From Bifidobacterium apri (GTDB lineage: Bacteria > Actinomycetota > Actinomycetes > Actinomycetales > Bifidobacteriaceae), in the NCBI RefSeq assembly GCF_009299485.1, contig NZ_WBSO01000005.1, positions 62,001 to 126,000 of the forward strand: a DNA stretch of 64,000 bases, written 5' to 3'. The first letter of the stretch is position 1. Each line of letters begins with the position of its first letter. Below are positions 9,196 to 17,452 of this stretch, in pieces. The position numbers and the translations under genes are program-made. Under the pieces are notes generated by a model. It ran no database searches. It was not told the origin of the DNA and saw nothing but the letters and a program-made list of their open reading frames with translations.

Positions 9196-9235
9196 TTGGT
9201 GGCGCCGGTATAACCTGACATACCGACGCCACCAA
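9196..9235 (-). terminator. hairpin after yidC
   Basis: TTGGTGGCGCCGGTAT pairs with ATACCGACGCCACCAA (one mismatch) around an 8-base loop immediately past the yidC stop. There is no strong U-tract, so it may attenuate readthrough into jag or stabilise the 3' end. Confidence 0.6.
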
Positions 9236-9239
9236 GGGG

Positions 9240-10247
9240 TCATTTCTTCTTCTTGCGTTTCGGCTGCTTGCGCTGGTAGCCTTCAGTCTCGCGGCGAGCG
9301 GCGTCATCCTTGGCCTTCTGCAGCTGCTCCTCCTCGAGCGACGGCTCCCCGGCACGCTTCCGGCGAGCGTTTTCGCGCTTGTGGTCACGGATTTCCTTGT
9401 CTTCCGCAGCAGGCGATCCGGGCGTCGGGAACGTGTAGATCTGCCACAGCGATCGCAGGAAGTTACACACGTTGTTGGTCAGCCAGTAAATCAGCACGGC
9501 GAATGGGAAGTTCAGACCTGAGAAGATGTACATGATCGGGAACATCCAGGTCATTGCCTGCTGCATGCGGTACTGCTGACCCTGCATCGATGCGCGAGGC
9601 AGGTTTCGCCGCATGTTGTAGAACTGCATGAGCCACATGAAGAAGCACATCAAGGCGATGAAGATGCCGATGATGATCTTCGCGTGCGTATCCGCATGCA
9701 TGAAGCGTGTCGTGATGTTGACGCCGAAGTTCGAGCTGTCAGCGAATTGCTGAGCCGTCGCCTTGTCAAAGGCGCCGAGCGGGGCTCTCTTGCCCTTGGC
9801 GATGTATTCAATCGCAGAAAGCACGTAGAACATGCACATGAATACAGGGCCCTGGATAAGCATCGGCAGGCAGGAACCGGCGGGATTGGCGTCGTTGTCC
9901 TGGTACAGCTTCATGAGCTCACGGCTCATGGCGTCCTTGCTGGCCTGATCGTTCTTGCCCTTGTATTTGTTCTGGATGTGCTGCATCTTCGGCTGGAGTG
10001 CCTGCATCTTGCGCATCGCGCGCATCTGCTTGATGAAGATAGGCAGGATGCACGCATGCACCACAATCACCAAGAAGATGATGGACAGCACCCAAGAGGT
10101 GCCGACAGCAGGCATGCCGAGCAACGTCAGGAACTTATGGAAGATGGCCATAATCTGGGTCATCAGCCATTCGACTGGGGTCAACAGTTTGTACAGCCAA
10201 CCCCAGAAGCCATTGTCAAGCAAGAACTGGTCGGTATTGGTATTCAT
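9240..10247 (-). CDS. yidC: membrane protein insertase YidC/Oxa1
   Basis: YidC inserts and folds inner-membrane proteins alone or with Sec. At 335 residues this is the Gram-positive form, lacking the large periplasmic domain of proteobacteria. Membrane segments alternate with the typical cytoplasmic hairpin QMRAMRKMQALQPKMQHIQ, and the PVFMCMFYVLS segment is present. The C-terminus is a highly basic, Lys/Arg-rich tail (ending KRKKKK), suited to ribosome contact. The start ATG lies three bases after the yidD stop, so the two are translationally coupled. Confidence 0.96.
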   Translation of the reverse strand: MNTNTDQFLLDNGFWGWLYKLLTPVEWLMTQIMAIFHKFLTLLGMPAVGTSWVLSIIFLVIVVHACILPIFIKQMRAMRKMQALQPKMQHIQNKYKGKNDQASKDAMSRELMKLYQDNDANPAGSCLPMLIQGPVFMCMFYVLSAIEYIAKGKRAPLGAFDKATAQQFADSSNFGVNITTRFMHADTHAKIIIGIFIALMCFFMWLMQFYNMRRNLPRASMQGQQYRMQQAMTWMFPIMYIFSGLNFPFAVLIYWLTNNVCNFLRSLWQIYTFPTPGSPAAEDKEIRDHKRENARRKRAGEPSLEEEQLQKAKDDAARRETEGYQRKQPKRKKKK

Positions 10248-10250
10248 CGA

Positions 10251-10562
10251 TCAGGCCATCTCCTTCGTATGCGAGGCCAGTGGCGTCAGTCGCGGCTCTT
10301 CGTGGGCCTTCGACCAGGAATATCGATAGAACAGCGAGAACCGCTGTGGAACGTCATCAATACCGCCGCGGCTCCACGGACGGCATCTCAACAGACGCAA
10401 CATCGCCAGCACGCCACCACGTAGGATGCCGAACCGTTCGATGGCCTCCAAAGCATAGTTCGAGCATGTCGGGTAATACCTGCACTTGGCCGGAGTGTTC
10501 GCTGAGATATTCTTCTGATACCAGTGAATAGCGCGAACTGCGGCCTGTGTTGCAGATGCCAT
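10251..10562 (-). CDS. yidD: membrane protein insertion efficiency factor YidD
   Basis: This 103-residue YidD-family protein sits in the standard place between rnpA and yidC. It has the hallmark Cys-containing segment KCRYYPTCSNYALEAIERFG near residues 24-43 and the RCRPWSRGGIDDVP motif. The ATG at 10562 is preceded by AGAGG. YidD is thought to help YidC-dependent insertion at the membrane surface. The C-terminal ~25 residues are variable. Confidence 0.93.
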   Translation of the reverse strand: MASATQAAVRAIHWYQKNISANTPAKCRYYPTCSNYALEAIERFGILRGGVLAMLRLLRCRPWSRGGIDDVPQRFSLFYRYSWSKAHEEPRLTPLASHTKEMA

Positions 10563-10571
10563 GCCGACCTC

Positions 10572-11012
10572 TTACCTGTCTTGGGCAGCCCGTTGGCATA
10601 CGGACGCGAACAGACGCTCGACCTGATGGTCGAGGGATTCAAATTGCGCGTGCGCGGCAGAAGGTTTGGCTCGCATGACGATATCGCAATGATCAGGCAA
10701 TGCTTGTTCATATTGCCGTGCCAAGACGCGGAATCTGCGTTTGACCTTGTTACGGGTGACGGCATTGCCCACCGATTTGGATACGGCGAGTCCGAGACGT
10801 CTGTGTGATGGTGTTCCGAGCGTGGAGTCCATGGAACCCGCACTCTCGACCCGGTGAGCGGTCGGAGTGTTCGGATTGGAGCTGACGGTCGATTGCGCGT
10901 GCGAATGTGAATCGTCGCGCACCAAATAGTGCACGACGATGTCATGGTCGCTGACTTTCCGGCGACGTTTCAGCACGGTGACGAAGTCACGGTGACTTGT
11001 AAGCCGCTCCAC
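10572..11012 (-). CDS. rnpA: ribonuclease P protein component
   Basis: This is the protein subunit of RNase P, which matures tRNA 5' ends with the RNA subunit. The signature RNR-like region [22 protein letters not shown] is present after residue 70. The start is GTG at 11012, 16 bases after the rpmH stop. The 146 residues are longer than usual because of a ~30-residue hydrophilic insertion (about residues 35-65, Ser/His/Asn/Thr-rich) between the first strand and the core. The insertion probably forms a loop. Confidence 0.92.
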   Translation of the reverse strand: MERLTSHRDFVTVLKRRRKVSDHDIVVHYLVRDDSHSHAQSTVSSNPNTPTAHRVESAGSMDSTLGTPSHRRLGLAVSKSVGNAVTRNKVKRRFRVLARQYEQALPDHCDIVMRAKPSAAHAQFESLDHQVERLFASVCQRAAQDR

Positions 11013-11028
11013 TGCTCAGTTCGCCAGT

Positions 11029-11163
11029 TCAGGCAGACAGGGTCTTGCGGCCCTTGGCGCGACGACGGTTGATGACGGCGCGGCCGGAACGGGTACGCAT
11101 ACGTGCGCGGAACCCGTGCTTCATGTGACGACGGCGGTTATTGGGCTGGAATGTCCTCTTCAT
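11029..11163 (-). CDS. rpmH: 50S ribosomal protein L34
   Basis: This 44-residue basic protein starts [18 protein letters not shown] and ends GRKTLSA, an unmistakable L34. The ATG at 11163 has GGGAG upstream. It heads the rpmH-rnpA-yidD-yidC operon and diverges from dnaA. A hairpin (AGCCATGC/GCATGGCT, about 11187-11205) lies in its leader. Confidence 0.97.
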   Translation of the reverse strand: MKRTFQPNNRRRHMKHGFRARMRTRSGRAVINRRRAKGRKTLSA

Positions 11164-11519
11164 AATTTACGCTCCCGGTTTTTTAGCCATGCAAAAGCAT
11201 GGCTCCTCATGAGTCAAGCTCTACTAACCTACTCTCACCCCTACCCATTCGTCAACACGACACAACATGTGGACAATTCTGCAGAGTTTTCCACATCGCG
11301 CGACAACCGACGATGTATCCACGGGAACCTCTCGAAAACGTTGCAATCACAACGATATGGAGGAGAAAGTTATCCACAAATTACAATGATGTTATTCACA
11401 TTTCAGCAATTTCAACACGCAAGGCTGTGGATAACTTTCTAAAATCGGTGTAAACATACACTACGGTATTGTTCCAAGACAGACAGGAACACCAAATATG
11501 CAGGAAAGGATGTGGCCGC
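11164..11519. promoter_or_regulatory. rpmH-dnaA divergent spacer with DnaA boxes
   Basis: There are exact DnaA boxes at 11370-11378 (TTATCCACA) and 11426-11434 (TGTGGATAA). Near-matches are at 11268-11276 (TGTGGACAA), 11287-11295 (TTTTCCACA) and 11392-11400 (TTATTCACA). The spacer must hold the promoters for rpmH and dnaA. The boxes suggest DnaA autoregulation or an upstream half of a bipartite origin. No gene is visible. Confidence 0.8.
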
Positions 11520-13418
11520 ATGGCGAACAGTTCGCAAGATCCGGCGACCCAGGCCGTGCATATCTGGTCAGATGTCCTGGCAGTACTCAAGCATGACGCG
11601 TCATTGACCGCACGCGACAAAGGATGGTTCGAAGGCGTCATCCCTGAAGCCGTGTTCGGTACCACCATCGTGCTCACCGTCACCAATGCCGCGACGCAAA
11701 AGGCGTTGCAGACCGATCTCAATCAGCCGCTGCTCAAGGCGCTCAAGTTGTGCACCGGGATGGACATGTTCCCGGCGTTCAAAATCGAACCGCACCCTGA
11801 ACCGCTTGCCCCGCAGCCGGACATCACCATGCCCGACGCGCAGCCGAGACAAGGATCTGGCGAAGAAGCCACGTATTCTGGTCATTCCAATATTCAATCC
11901 GGTCAGCAACCCGCCGCTTCATGGGGTTCGGGACAGGCCTCGCAGCCCCAATTCGCCGAATTCCAGCAGCCGGCAATGACGTCTCCGTCTCAGACCACGT
12001 CCCCGATGCAGCCCGAGGCGACAGTTCCCATGCACACGGACCGCAATCAGGGAGCTGGACAATACCGGCAGACACCCGGGCTGTCTGAACAGCAGGGCGC
12101 GAACGCATACGGCTCGTACATCCCCGGCTATCCGCAACCACCGGTCCAGCCGCACAATATGGGCCAATCCCCCGCGACTGCGATGTATGAACAGCCGTCG
12201 ACAGGCTATGCCCCGGGCAACGCTGGCCCCGGCGCGGCCATGCCGTCGGCGACCAATCACATCCATGCTGCTGTCAGCCCGGATCAGGCTGATATTCCTG
12301 GAACCGTACAGACCGGCGTGCCCGATCGGGAGCATTTCAATATCGATCAGCATCGCCCCGCGCTCGATCCGGAAACCCACCTCAATAAGAACGCGACGTT
12401 CGAAACCTTCGTTCCCGGTGATTCCAACCGTTTCGCACGCACTGTCGCCATGGCCGTCGCCGAAGGATCCGGCAAGGATTTCAATCCGTTGTGTATTTAC
12501 GGCGGCTCCGGATTAGGCAAAACCCATTTGCTGAACGCCATCGGCAATTATGCGTTGATTAAGGATCCTTCGCTGAAGGTGCGATACGTCACCAGTGAGG
12601 AATTCACCAACGAATTCATCGAGGCGCTGCAGAATCCGAACCAGTCCCAAGGCCAGATCGCTGATTTCAACCGCCGGTATCGTGAAGTCGACGTCCTGCT
12701 CATCGACGATATCCAGTTCCTGGGCGGCAAGGAAGCGACACTCGACAGCTTCTTCCACACCTTCAACACGTTGTATCAGGCGAACAAGCGTATCGTCATC
12801 GCATCCGATGTCGCGCCGAAGAACCTCAAGGGCTTCGAAGCCCGTCTGATTTCACGCTTCGAATCCGGTTTGACCGTTGATGTCAAGCCGCCGGATTTGG
12901 AAACCCGTATCGCGATTTTGCGGATGATCGCCTCGATGAACCATATGAAGATCCCGAACGATGTGCTCGATCTCATCGCCGAACGGTTCACCGAGAACAT
13001 CCGTGAGCTGGAGGGGGCGCTGACACGCGTTTCCGCGGTGGCATCGCTGAACAATCAGCCGGTGACCCGCGCGCTTGCCGAGCAGACCCTGCAGGATTTC
13101 TTCTCGACTGACGTGGAGATCAAACCCACGGATATCATCACCCAGGTGGCGAAATATTTCCACTTGACCTTTGATGATCTTGTCGGCCGCGCGCGGACGA
13201 AGAATATCGCGCTCGCACGGCAGATCGCCATGTACCTAGCCCGTGAAATGACGAGCATGAGCCTGGTCGATATCGGCGAAGTATTCGGCGGTCGCGACCA
13301 TACCACGGTGATGCACGCCTACACGCGTATCAGCGATGAGATGAAAGAAAAGCAGGAGACGTACAACTACGTCATGGAATTGACCGTCCGTCTCAAGCAT
13401 CATTCCACCGAAAAATAA
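11520..13418 (+). CDS. dnaA: chromosomal replication initiator DnaA
   Basis: DnaA is the AAA+ initiator that binds DnaA boxes and melts the origin. The ATG at 11520 ([16 protein letters not shown]) follows AAAGGA at 9 bases. Domain I covers about residues 1-90. Domain II is an unusually long (about 180-residue), Gln/Pro/Gly-rich linker. Domain III has Walker [16 protein letters not shown] and Walker [14 protein letters not shown]. Domain IV carries the box-binding signature [14 protein letters not shown]. At 632 residues it is well above the 450-520 of many DnaA proteins, all due to domain II. DnaA boxes flank both sides. Confidence 0.97.
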   Translation: MANSSQDPATQAVHIWSDVLAVLKHDASLTARDKGWFEGVIPEAVFGTTIVLTVTNAATQKALQTDLNQPLLKALKLCTGMDMFPAFKIEPHPEPLAPQPDITMPDAQPRQGSGEEATYSGHSNIQSGQQPAASWGSGQASQPQFAEFQQPAMTSPSQTTSPMQPEATVPMHTDRNQGAGQYRQTPGLSEQQGANAYGSYIPGYPQPPVQPHNMGQSPATAMYEQPSTGYAPGNAGPGAAMPSATNHIHAAVSPDQADIPGTVQTGVPDREHFNIDQHRPALDPETHLNKNATFETFVPGDSNRFARTVAMAVAEGSGKDFNPLCIYGGSGLGKTHLLNAIGNYALIKDPSLKVRYVTSEEFTNEFIEALQNPNQSQGQIADFNRRYREVDVLLIDDIQFLGGKEATLDSFFHTFNTLYQANKRIVIASDVAPKNLKGFEARLISRFESGLTVDVKPPDLETRIAILRMIASMNHMKIPNDVLDLIAERFTENIRELEGALTRVSAVASLNNQPVTRALAEQTLQDFFSTDVEIKPTDIITQVAKYFHLTFDDLVGRARTKNIALARQIAMYLAREMTSMSLVDIGEVFGGRDHTTVMHAYTRISDEMKEKQETYNYVMELTVRLKHHSTEK

Positions 13419-13912
13419 TCCGTCATACCGGTATTCCCGTCGAGGACAATGCCGCCCACAACGGGATTTCCCGAGTTTTTCAATCGTCCACAACGGTGGA
13501 TACGACACACCGGGGTTGTGGAGAAATCAGAAAAAAGTTATCCACAACGTTATTCACAATTGTGGGTAAATCGTGCGAATAACTCGTGGGCAACCCCGAA
13601 AAACATGTGGATAACTCGTGGATGATTTCGCCTTCGCGGTGGATAACTTTTCGACGACCTTTCCGCGGTGGATAACTTCCCGGATTATACACATGATATT
13701 CAGGAGTTATCCACAATGGAGACTTCACGGTGACGTCTTGTCCCCGTAGGCTTGCGTACACTTATCCACACTATCCACCGGGATTATTACGAAGGCTATT
13801 GTTCTCTCTTACGTTTCATCATCACGATATTCATGCCGACCGGTTCACGCGACAAATTCGACGGTGAAGTCCGGCTAGAATAGCCACAGAACACCAACCG
13901 AAACGAGGAAGC
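13419..13912. other. oriC: candidate replication origin (dnaA-dnaN spacer)
   Basis: This 494-base gene-free spacer holds exact DnaA boxes at 13538-13546, 13606-13614, 13707-13715 and 13762-13770. Near-matches are at 13550-13558 (TTATTCACA), 13561-13569 (TGTGGGTAA), 13638-13646 and 13667-13675 (GGTGGATAA). Boxes are in both orientations. Actinobacterial origins usually lie between dnaA and dnaN. I could not define the unwinding element by eye. Confidence 0.85.
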
Positions 13913-15037
13913 ATGAAAGTCGAAGTGAATACCACCTCGCTTGCGGACGCTGTCGCATGGACCACGAGGGTCATCGATGCACGTCCGGCAAGCCCTATTC
14001 TTGCAGGCATCAAGCTGGAAGCCATTGATGGAACACTCCAACTGTCTGCGTTCAATTTTGAAATCTCGGCACGCGACCATATCGAAGCTGGTGTCGATGA
14101 GTCAGGCAGCACGGTGGTTCAAGGCAAAATCCTCGCGGATATCACCAGGTCGCTGCCTTCAGAAAAAACATATTTGGCCACAGAAAACTCGACGCTTGTC
14201 ATCACGTCGGGCAAGACCAGGTTCACCATGCAGCTCATGCCGGAAAGCGAATACCCCGATTTGCCGGTCGTTCCGCCGATTTTGGGCAAAGTTGATGGAG
14301 AGACCTTCCATCAGGCTGTAGATCAGGCGTGCGTGGCCGTTTCGCGCGAGGAAACCCGCCCGGTTCTGACCGGCGTTTACATGCAATTCGAAGGTGACAA
14401 GGTCGTCATGACCTCGACCGACCGATTCCGCCTGTCCCGGGCGACGTTCACCTGGTCACCTGAAAATCCGGACGTTTCGACCAATACGCTGCTGCGCGGT
14501 TCACTGCTTCGCGATATCGCCAAAACGTTGAACGAAAGCCAGAACGTCACCATCAACTTCAGCCAGGACAACCCTTCGCTGATCGGTTTTGAAAACGCCG
14601 GCAGGGTTTCTACCTCCCAGCTGATCGACGGGGAGTTCCCCGCCATCGACCGACTGTTCGCAGATGAATATCCGATTCAGGCGGTTATCGACAAACAGCA
14701 GCTGATCAACTCGATCAAACGAGTGTCCCTGGTGGCGGAGCGCAACGCACCGATCCGCATGGCGTTCTCCGGCAACGAGTTGACGCTGAGCGCCGGTGTC
14801 GCCGATGAAAATCAGGCGAGCGATGTGCTTGACGTCGATTTTGATGGCGATGACATCACGGTCGCCTTCAATCCTTCCTATTTGATCGAAGGGTTGAGCG
14901 CGATTGCCGAACCATTCGTGCGCATGAAAATGACGACAGCGGTTAAGCCGGTCGAATTCAACGGGCAGCAGGAACAAGATTCCGACGAATCGATGGACTA
15001 CCGGTATCTGTTGGTGCCGATGCGCTTCAGCAACTGA
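13913..15037 (+). CDS. dnaN: DNA polymerase III sliding clamp (beta subunit)
   Basis: The beta clamp tethers polymerase III and other clients to DNA. The 374 residues match the three-domain clamp. The ATG at 13913 follows GAGGAAG. Typical segments include GTLQLSAFNFEIS near the N-terminus, the DRFRLSRATF segment in domain 2 and the C-terminal YLLVPMRF, where the P-M-R residues form part of the client-binding pocket. It lies downstream of oriC and upstream of recF. Confidence 0.97.
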   Translation: MKVEVNTTSLADAVAWTTRVIDARPASPILAGIKLEAIDGTLQLSAFNFEISARDHIEAGVDESGSTVVQGKILADITRSLPSEKTYLATENSTLVITSGKTRFTMQLMPESEYPDLPVVPPILGKVDGETFHQAVDQACVAVSREETRPVLTGVYMQFEGDKVVMTSTDRFRLSRATFTWSPENPDVSTNTLLRGSLLRDIAKTLNESQNVTINFSQDNPSLIGFENAGRVSTSQLIDGEFPAIDRLFADEYPIQAVIDKQQLINSIKRVSLVAERNAPIRMAFSGNELTLSAGVADENQASDVLDVDFDGDDITVAFNPSYLIEGLSAIAEPFVRMKMTTAVKPVEFNGQQEQDSDESMDYRYLLVPMRFSN

Positions 15038-15297
15038 TCAGGAACGGCGTCCTGATCCCGATATTTGGAAATCGCCGTCGGCAAGGTGGTGTGGATAACC
15101 TTGACGACGGCGAAAACCTTGTCTGAAAGCGATTGTCCTGAACGGTAACGGTGTTGCCCGGCGCCTGGCGCGTCGGTTTCGCCCAACACCTGTCCACGAG
15201 AATCCTTCTCAGACACGGCACACGACCAATTTGCAGTTATCCACAGGCTTCGGCAGATACATACCATTCCCAACGTTTCCAGAAAGGACGGGTGGCG

Positions 15298-16785
15298 ATG
15301 AGCGTGATCGTCTCGCGCATGGCGCTCGACCATTTCCGATCGTGGGACCATTGCATCATTGACTTCCCTCCAGGAGTCACTGTGATCCAGGGCGCCAATG
15401 GCATGGGCAAAACCAACCTGGTCGAAGCGATTGAAGTGTTGTCTACCGGATCGAGCCACAGAACGTCCGGCTCTCTTCCCCTGGTCCAGCGCGGATATGA
15501 ATCGGCTACGATCCGGGCTAATATCGTGGATATCGGTCTCAACGCCACCGGTTCGCGGCCAGAGGACGACGCCGCGGCGAATGCTGAATCGACATCAAAT
15601 TCCCTTGAGGCGGGTTCGGAACAGCCGAATGAAAAACTGAATTCAAATCAGGATTTACAATCTGAGCGCGACGCCGCACCACAGCAGGTCGCCGACGGCG
15701 GTGACAGAGACGACGGCTCCACCGCATACACCACCATCGAACTGACCATCCGCGCCCATGGGGCGAACCGGGCACGTATTGACGGCGGCGCCTCAATGTA
15801 CATGCGTGACATCCTCGGCCGGCTCCCCAGCATTTCATTCACTCCGGAGGATCAACGCCTGGTGTCGGGGGACCCTGCGACGCGACGCGGATTCATCAAC
15901 CAGGCGGGAGCCCTGCTCATCCCCGGATATGACGAAGTGCACCAGGCATGCGCCAAAATCGCCAAACAGCGAGCGGCACTGCTGAAACAACTCGGAAAGC
16001 CTGCTGCTGAACAGCACTCGGGGTATGACCAGAGCAACCAGAACATGTACAGCGGGCCCGCCGGTGCCGCTGAGCACGCAGACGCATTGCAACCGGCGTT
16101 GAACGGACTGGAAATCTGGACCGGACAGTTCATTGAGACGGGCATCAGGCTCACTCGCATGCGCAAGCGCATCATCGATCAGCTCGCTCCCCTGTTCTCC
16201 CGGAATTACGATGCATTGTCGGGAGGCGGGGAACACGTCTCGCTCGCGTATCTTCCCTCATTCGATGAGGTGTTGGAAGAGGACGAGCCTCACCAGCTGA
16301 TCAGCCGGCATTTTCAGCGCATCTATCCCGGCGAGGTGGCACGTGGTCAGAACCTGATCGGCCCTCACCGCGATGACATGGTACTGACCTTGGAAGGCGT
16401 CCCCGCCAAAGAATTCGCGTCCAACGGCGAGATGTGGACGATGGCGTTGGCACTCAAGATGGCGCTTGCCACGCTGATCGAGCAGACAACAGGCAACGCT
16501 CCCATCGTGATTCTTGACGATGTGTTCGCCCAGCTTGACGAGACGCGCCGCCGGCAGATCCTCGAATTCGCCGTCCGACGCGATCAGGTGCTGATCACCG
16601 CTGCCGCGGCAGGGGACGTGCCTGACCTGTCGCCGTATGGCGCACACGCGCGGATCGTCGATATCGCCGCTCTGCGGCATGAAAGCGAAGGCATGCAATC
16701 CGATCAGCTGCTGACAGACGAAACCGTCTCGCGGATCAGAGCCGCCCGGCAACAGAACGATGCGGGCGATGAGGCGTCGGCATGA
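15298..16785 (+). CDS. recF: DNA replication and repair protein RecF
   Basis: This SMC-like ATPase helps load RecA at gaps. I take the ATG at 15298 (MSVIVSRMAL), with AAAGGA upstream; the preceding GTG is also possible. Walker A is GANGMGKTN near residues 36-44. The Walker B segment VILDDVFAQLDETRR is near residue 405. At 495 residues it is longer than the usual 360-400. One addition is a ~65-residue, Glu/Asp/Asn/Ser/Ala-rich insertion (about residues 80-145) that breaks the first lobe. A second insertion (about 230-270) is Gln/Gly/Ala-rich. The stop overlaps the next start (ATGA). Confidence 0.94.
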   Translation: MSVIVSRMALDHFRSWDHCIIDFPPGVTVIQGANGMGKTNLVEAIEVLSTGSSHRTSGSLPLVQRGYESATIRANIVDIGLNATGSRPEDDAAANAESTSNSLEAGSEQPNEKLNSNQDLQSERDAAPQQVADGGDRDDGSTAYTTIELTIRAHGANRARIDGGASMYMRDILGRLPSISFTPEDQRLVSGDPATRRGFINQAGALLIPGYDEVHQACAKIAKQRAALLKQLGKPAAEQHSGYDQSNQNMYSGPAGAAEHADALQPALNGLEIWTGQFIETGIRLTRMRKRIIDQLAPLFSRNYDALSGGGEHVSLAYLPSFDEVLEEDEPHQLISRHFQRIYPGEVARGQNLIGPHRDDMVLTLEGVPAKEFASNGEMWTMALALKMALATLIEQTTGNAPIVILDDVFAQLDETRRRQILEFAVRRDQVLITAAAAGDVPDLSPYGAHARIVDIAALRHESEGMQSDQLLTDETVSRIRAARQQNDAGDEASA

Positions 16786-17261
16786 ACAAGCCAATTGCGC
16801 AGATGCTCAAGCTTGATCCGAGAAAACTGCCGGCACAGGTGTTCCAACGATATGCCGCGCGAGCGGGGATCATGCGCGACAGACAGGAACGCGAGGAAAA
16901 AGCCTGGGAGAGTTTCGGCAAACCGGGCAGGGATCCTAACACACTCGGGTCGTTGGTCTCCCTGCTGGCCAAGAACGGCAATTGGACTCCCCATCTCAAA
17001 CTTGCTCAATTACGCAACCATTGGGACCAGGTCGTCGGCCCGCAAATCGCCCAGCATTCGGTGGTCTCTTCGTTCAAGGACGGTATTCTCGTGATCCAGA
17101 CGGAATCTCCCGCATGGACCACGACCCTGACCTATATGATTCCGCAGCTGACTGATACCATCAGGGAGCGTCTTGACGGGTTGAATATCTCCCAGATTCG
17201 CGTGACGGGGCCGCAGGCGCATCCGTTTGCTCGCGGACGCCATGGCGGCTACCGTCGCTGA
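16782..17261 (+). CDS. DUF721 (DciA-like) protein
   Basis: This 159-residue protein belongs to DUF721, found between recF and gyrB in most actinobacteria. Members include DciA, proposed to help load the replicative helicase in bacteria lacking DnaC/DnaI. The conserved part (residues ~60-145) has HWDQVVGPQIAQHS and the strand pattern GILVIQTESPAW.TTL. The N-terminus is basic and helical. Its ATG overlaps the recF stop, so the two are translated together. The helicase-loading role is inferred from the family. Confidence 0.88.
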   Translation: MNKPIAQMLKLDPRKLPAQVFQRYAARAGIMRDRQEREEKAWESFGKPGRDPNTLGSLVSLLAKNGNWTPHLKLAQLRNHWDQVVGPQIAQHSVVSSFKDGILVIQTESPAWTTTLTYMIPQLTDTIRERLDGLNISQIRVTGPQAHPFARGRHGGYRR

Positions 17262-17452
17262 ACGGTATCAAGTGCTCAAAGTCGCGAAAAATCGCGGAAT
17301 CCCGTGTATTGCCCTCAGAGCCGCAAAGTCCCCCTTGATGTGTAGAATCACGTACAGTACTATAAAACGCCTAGAAGGCCCCGTTATTTTCGTTCTAGGG
17401 TATATCGACCGTGCCAGCAGGGGCGCTGCGCGGTGTGCTGGAAGGAATTTGT

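Noticed and set aside
9020..9535. Plus-strand frame across the jag-yidC junction
   Set aside because: It is antisense to two well-supported genes, Arg/Ser/Cys-rich, with no ribosome-binding site.
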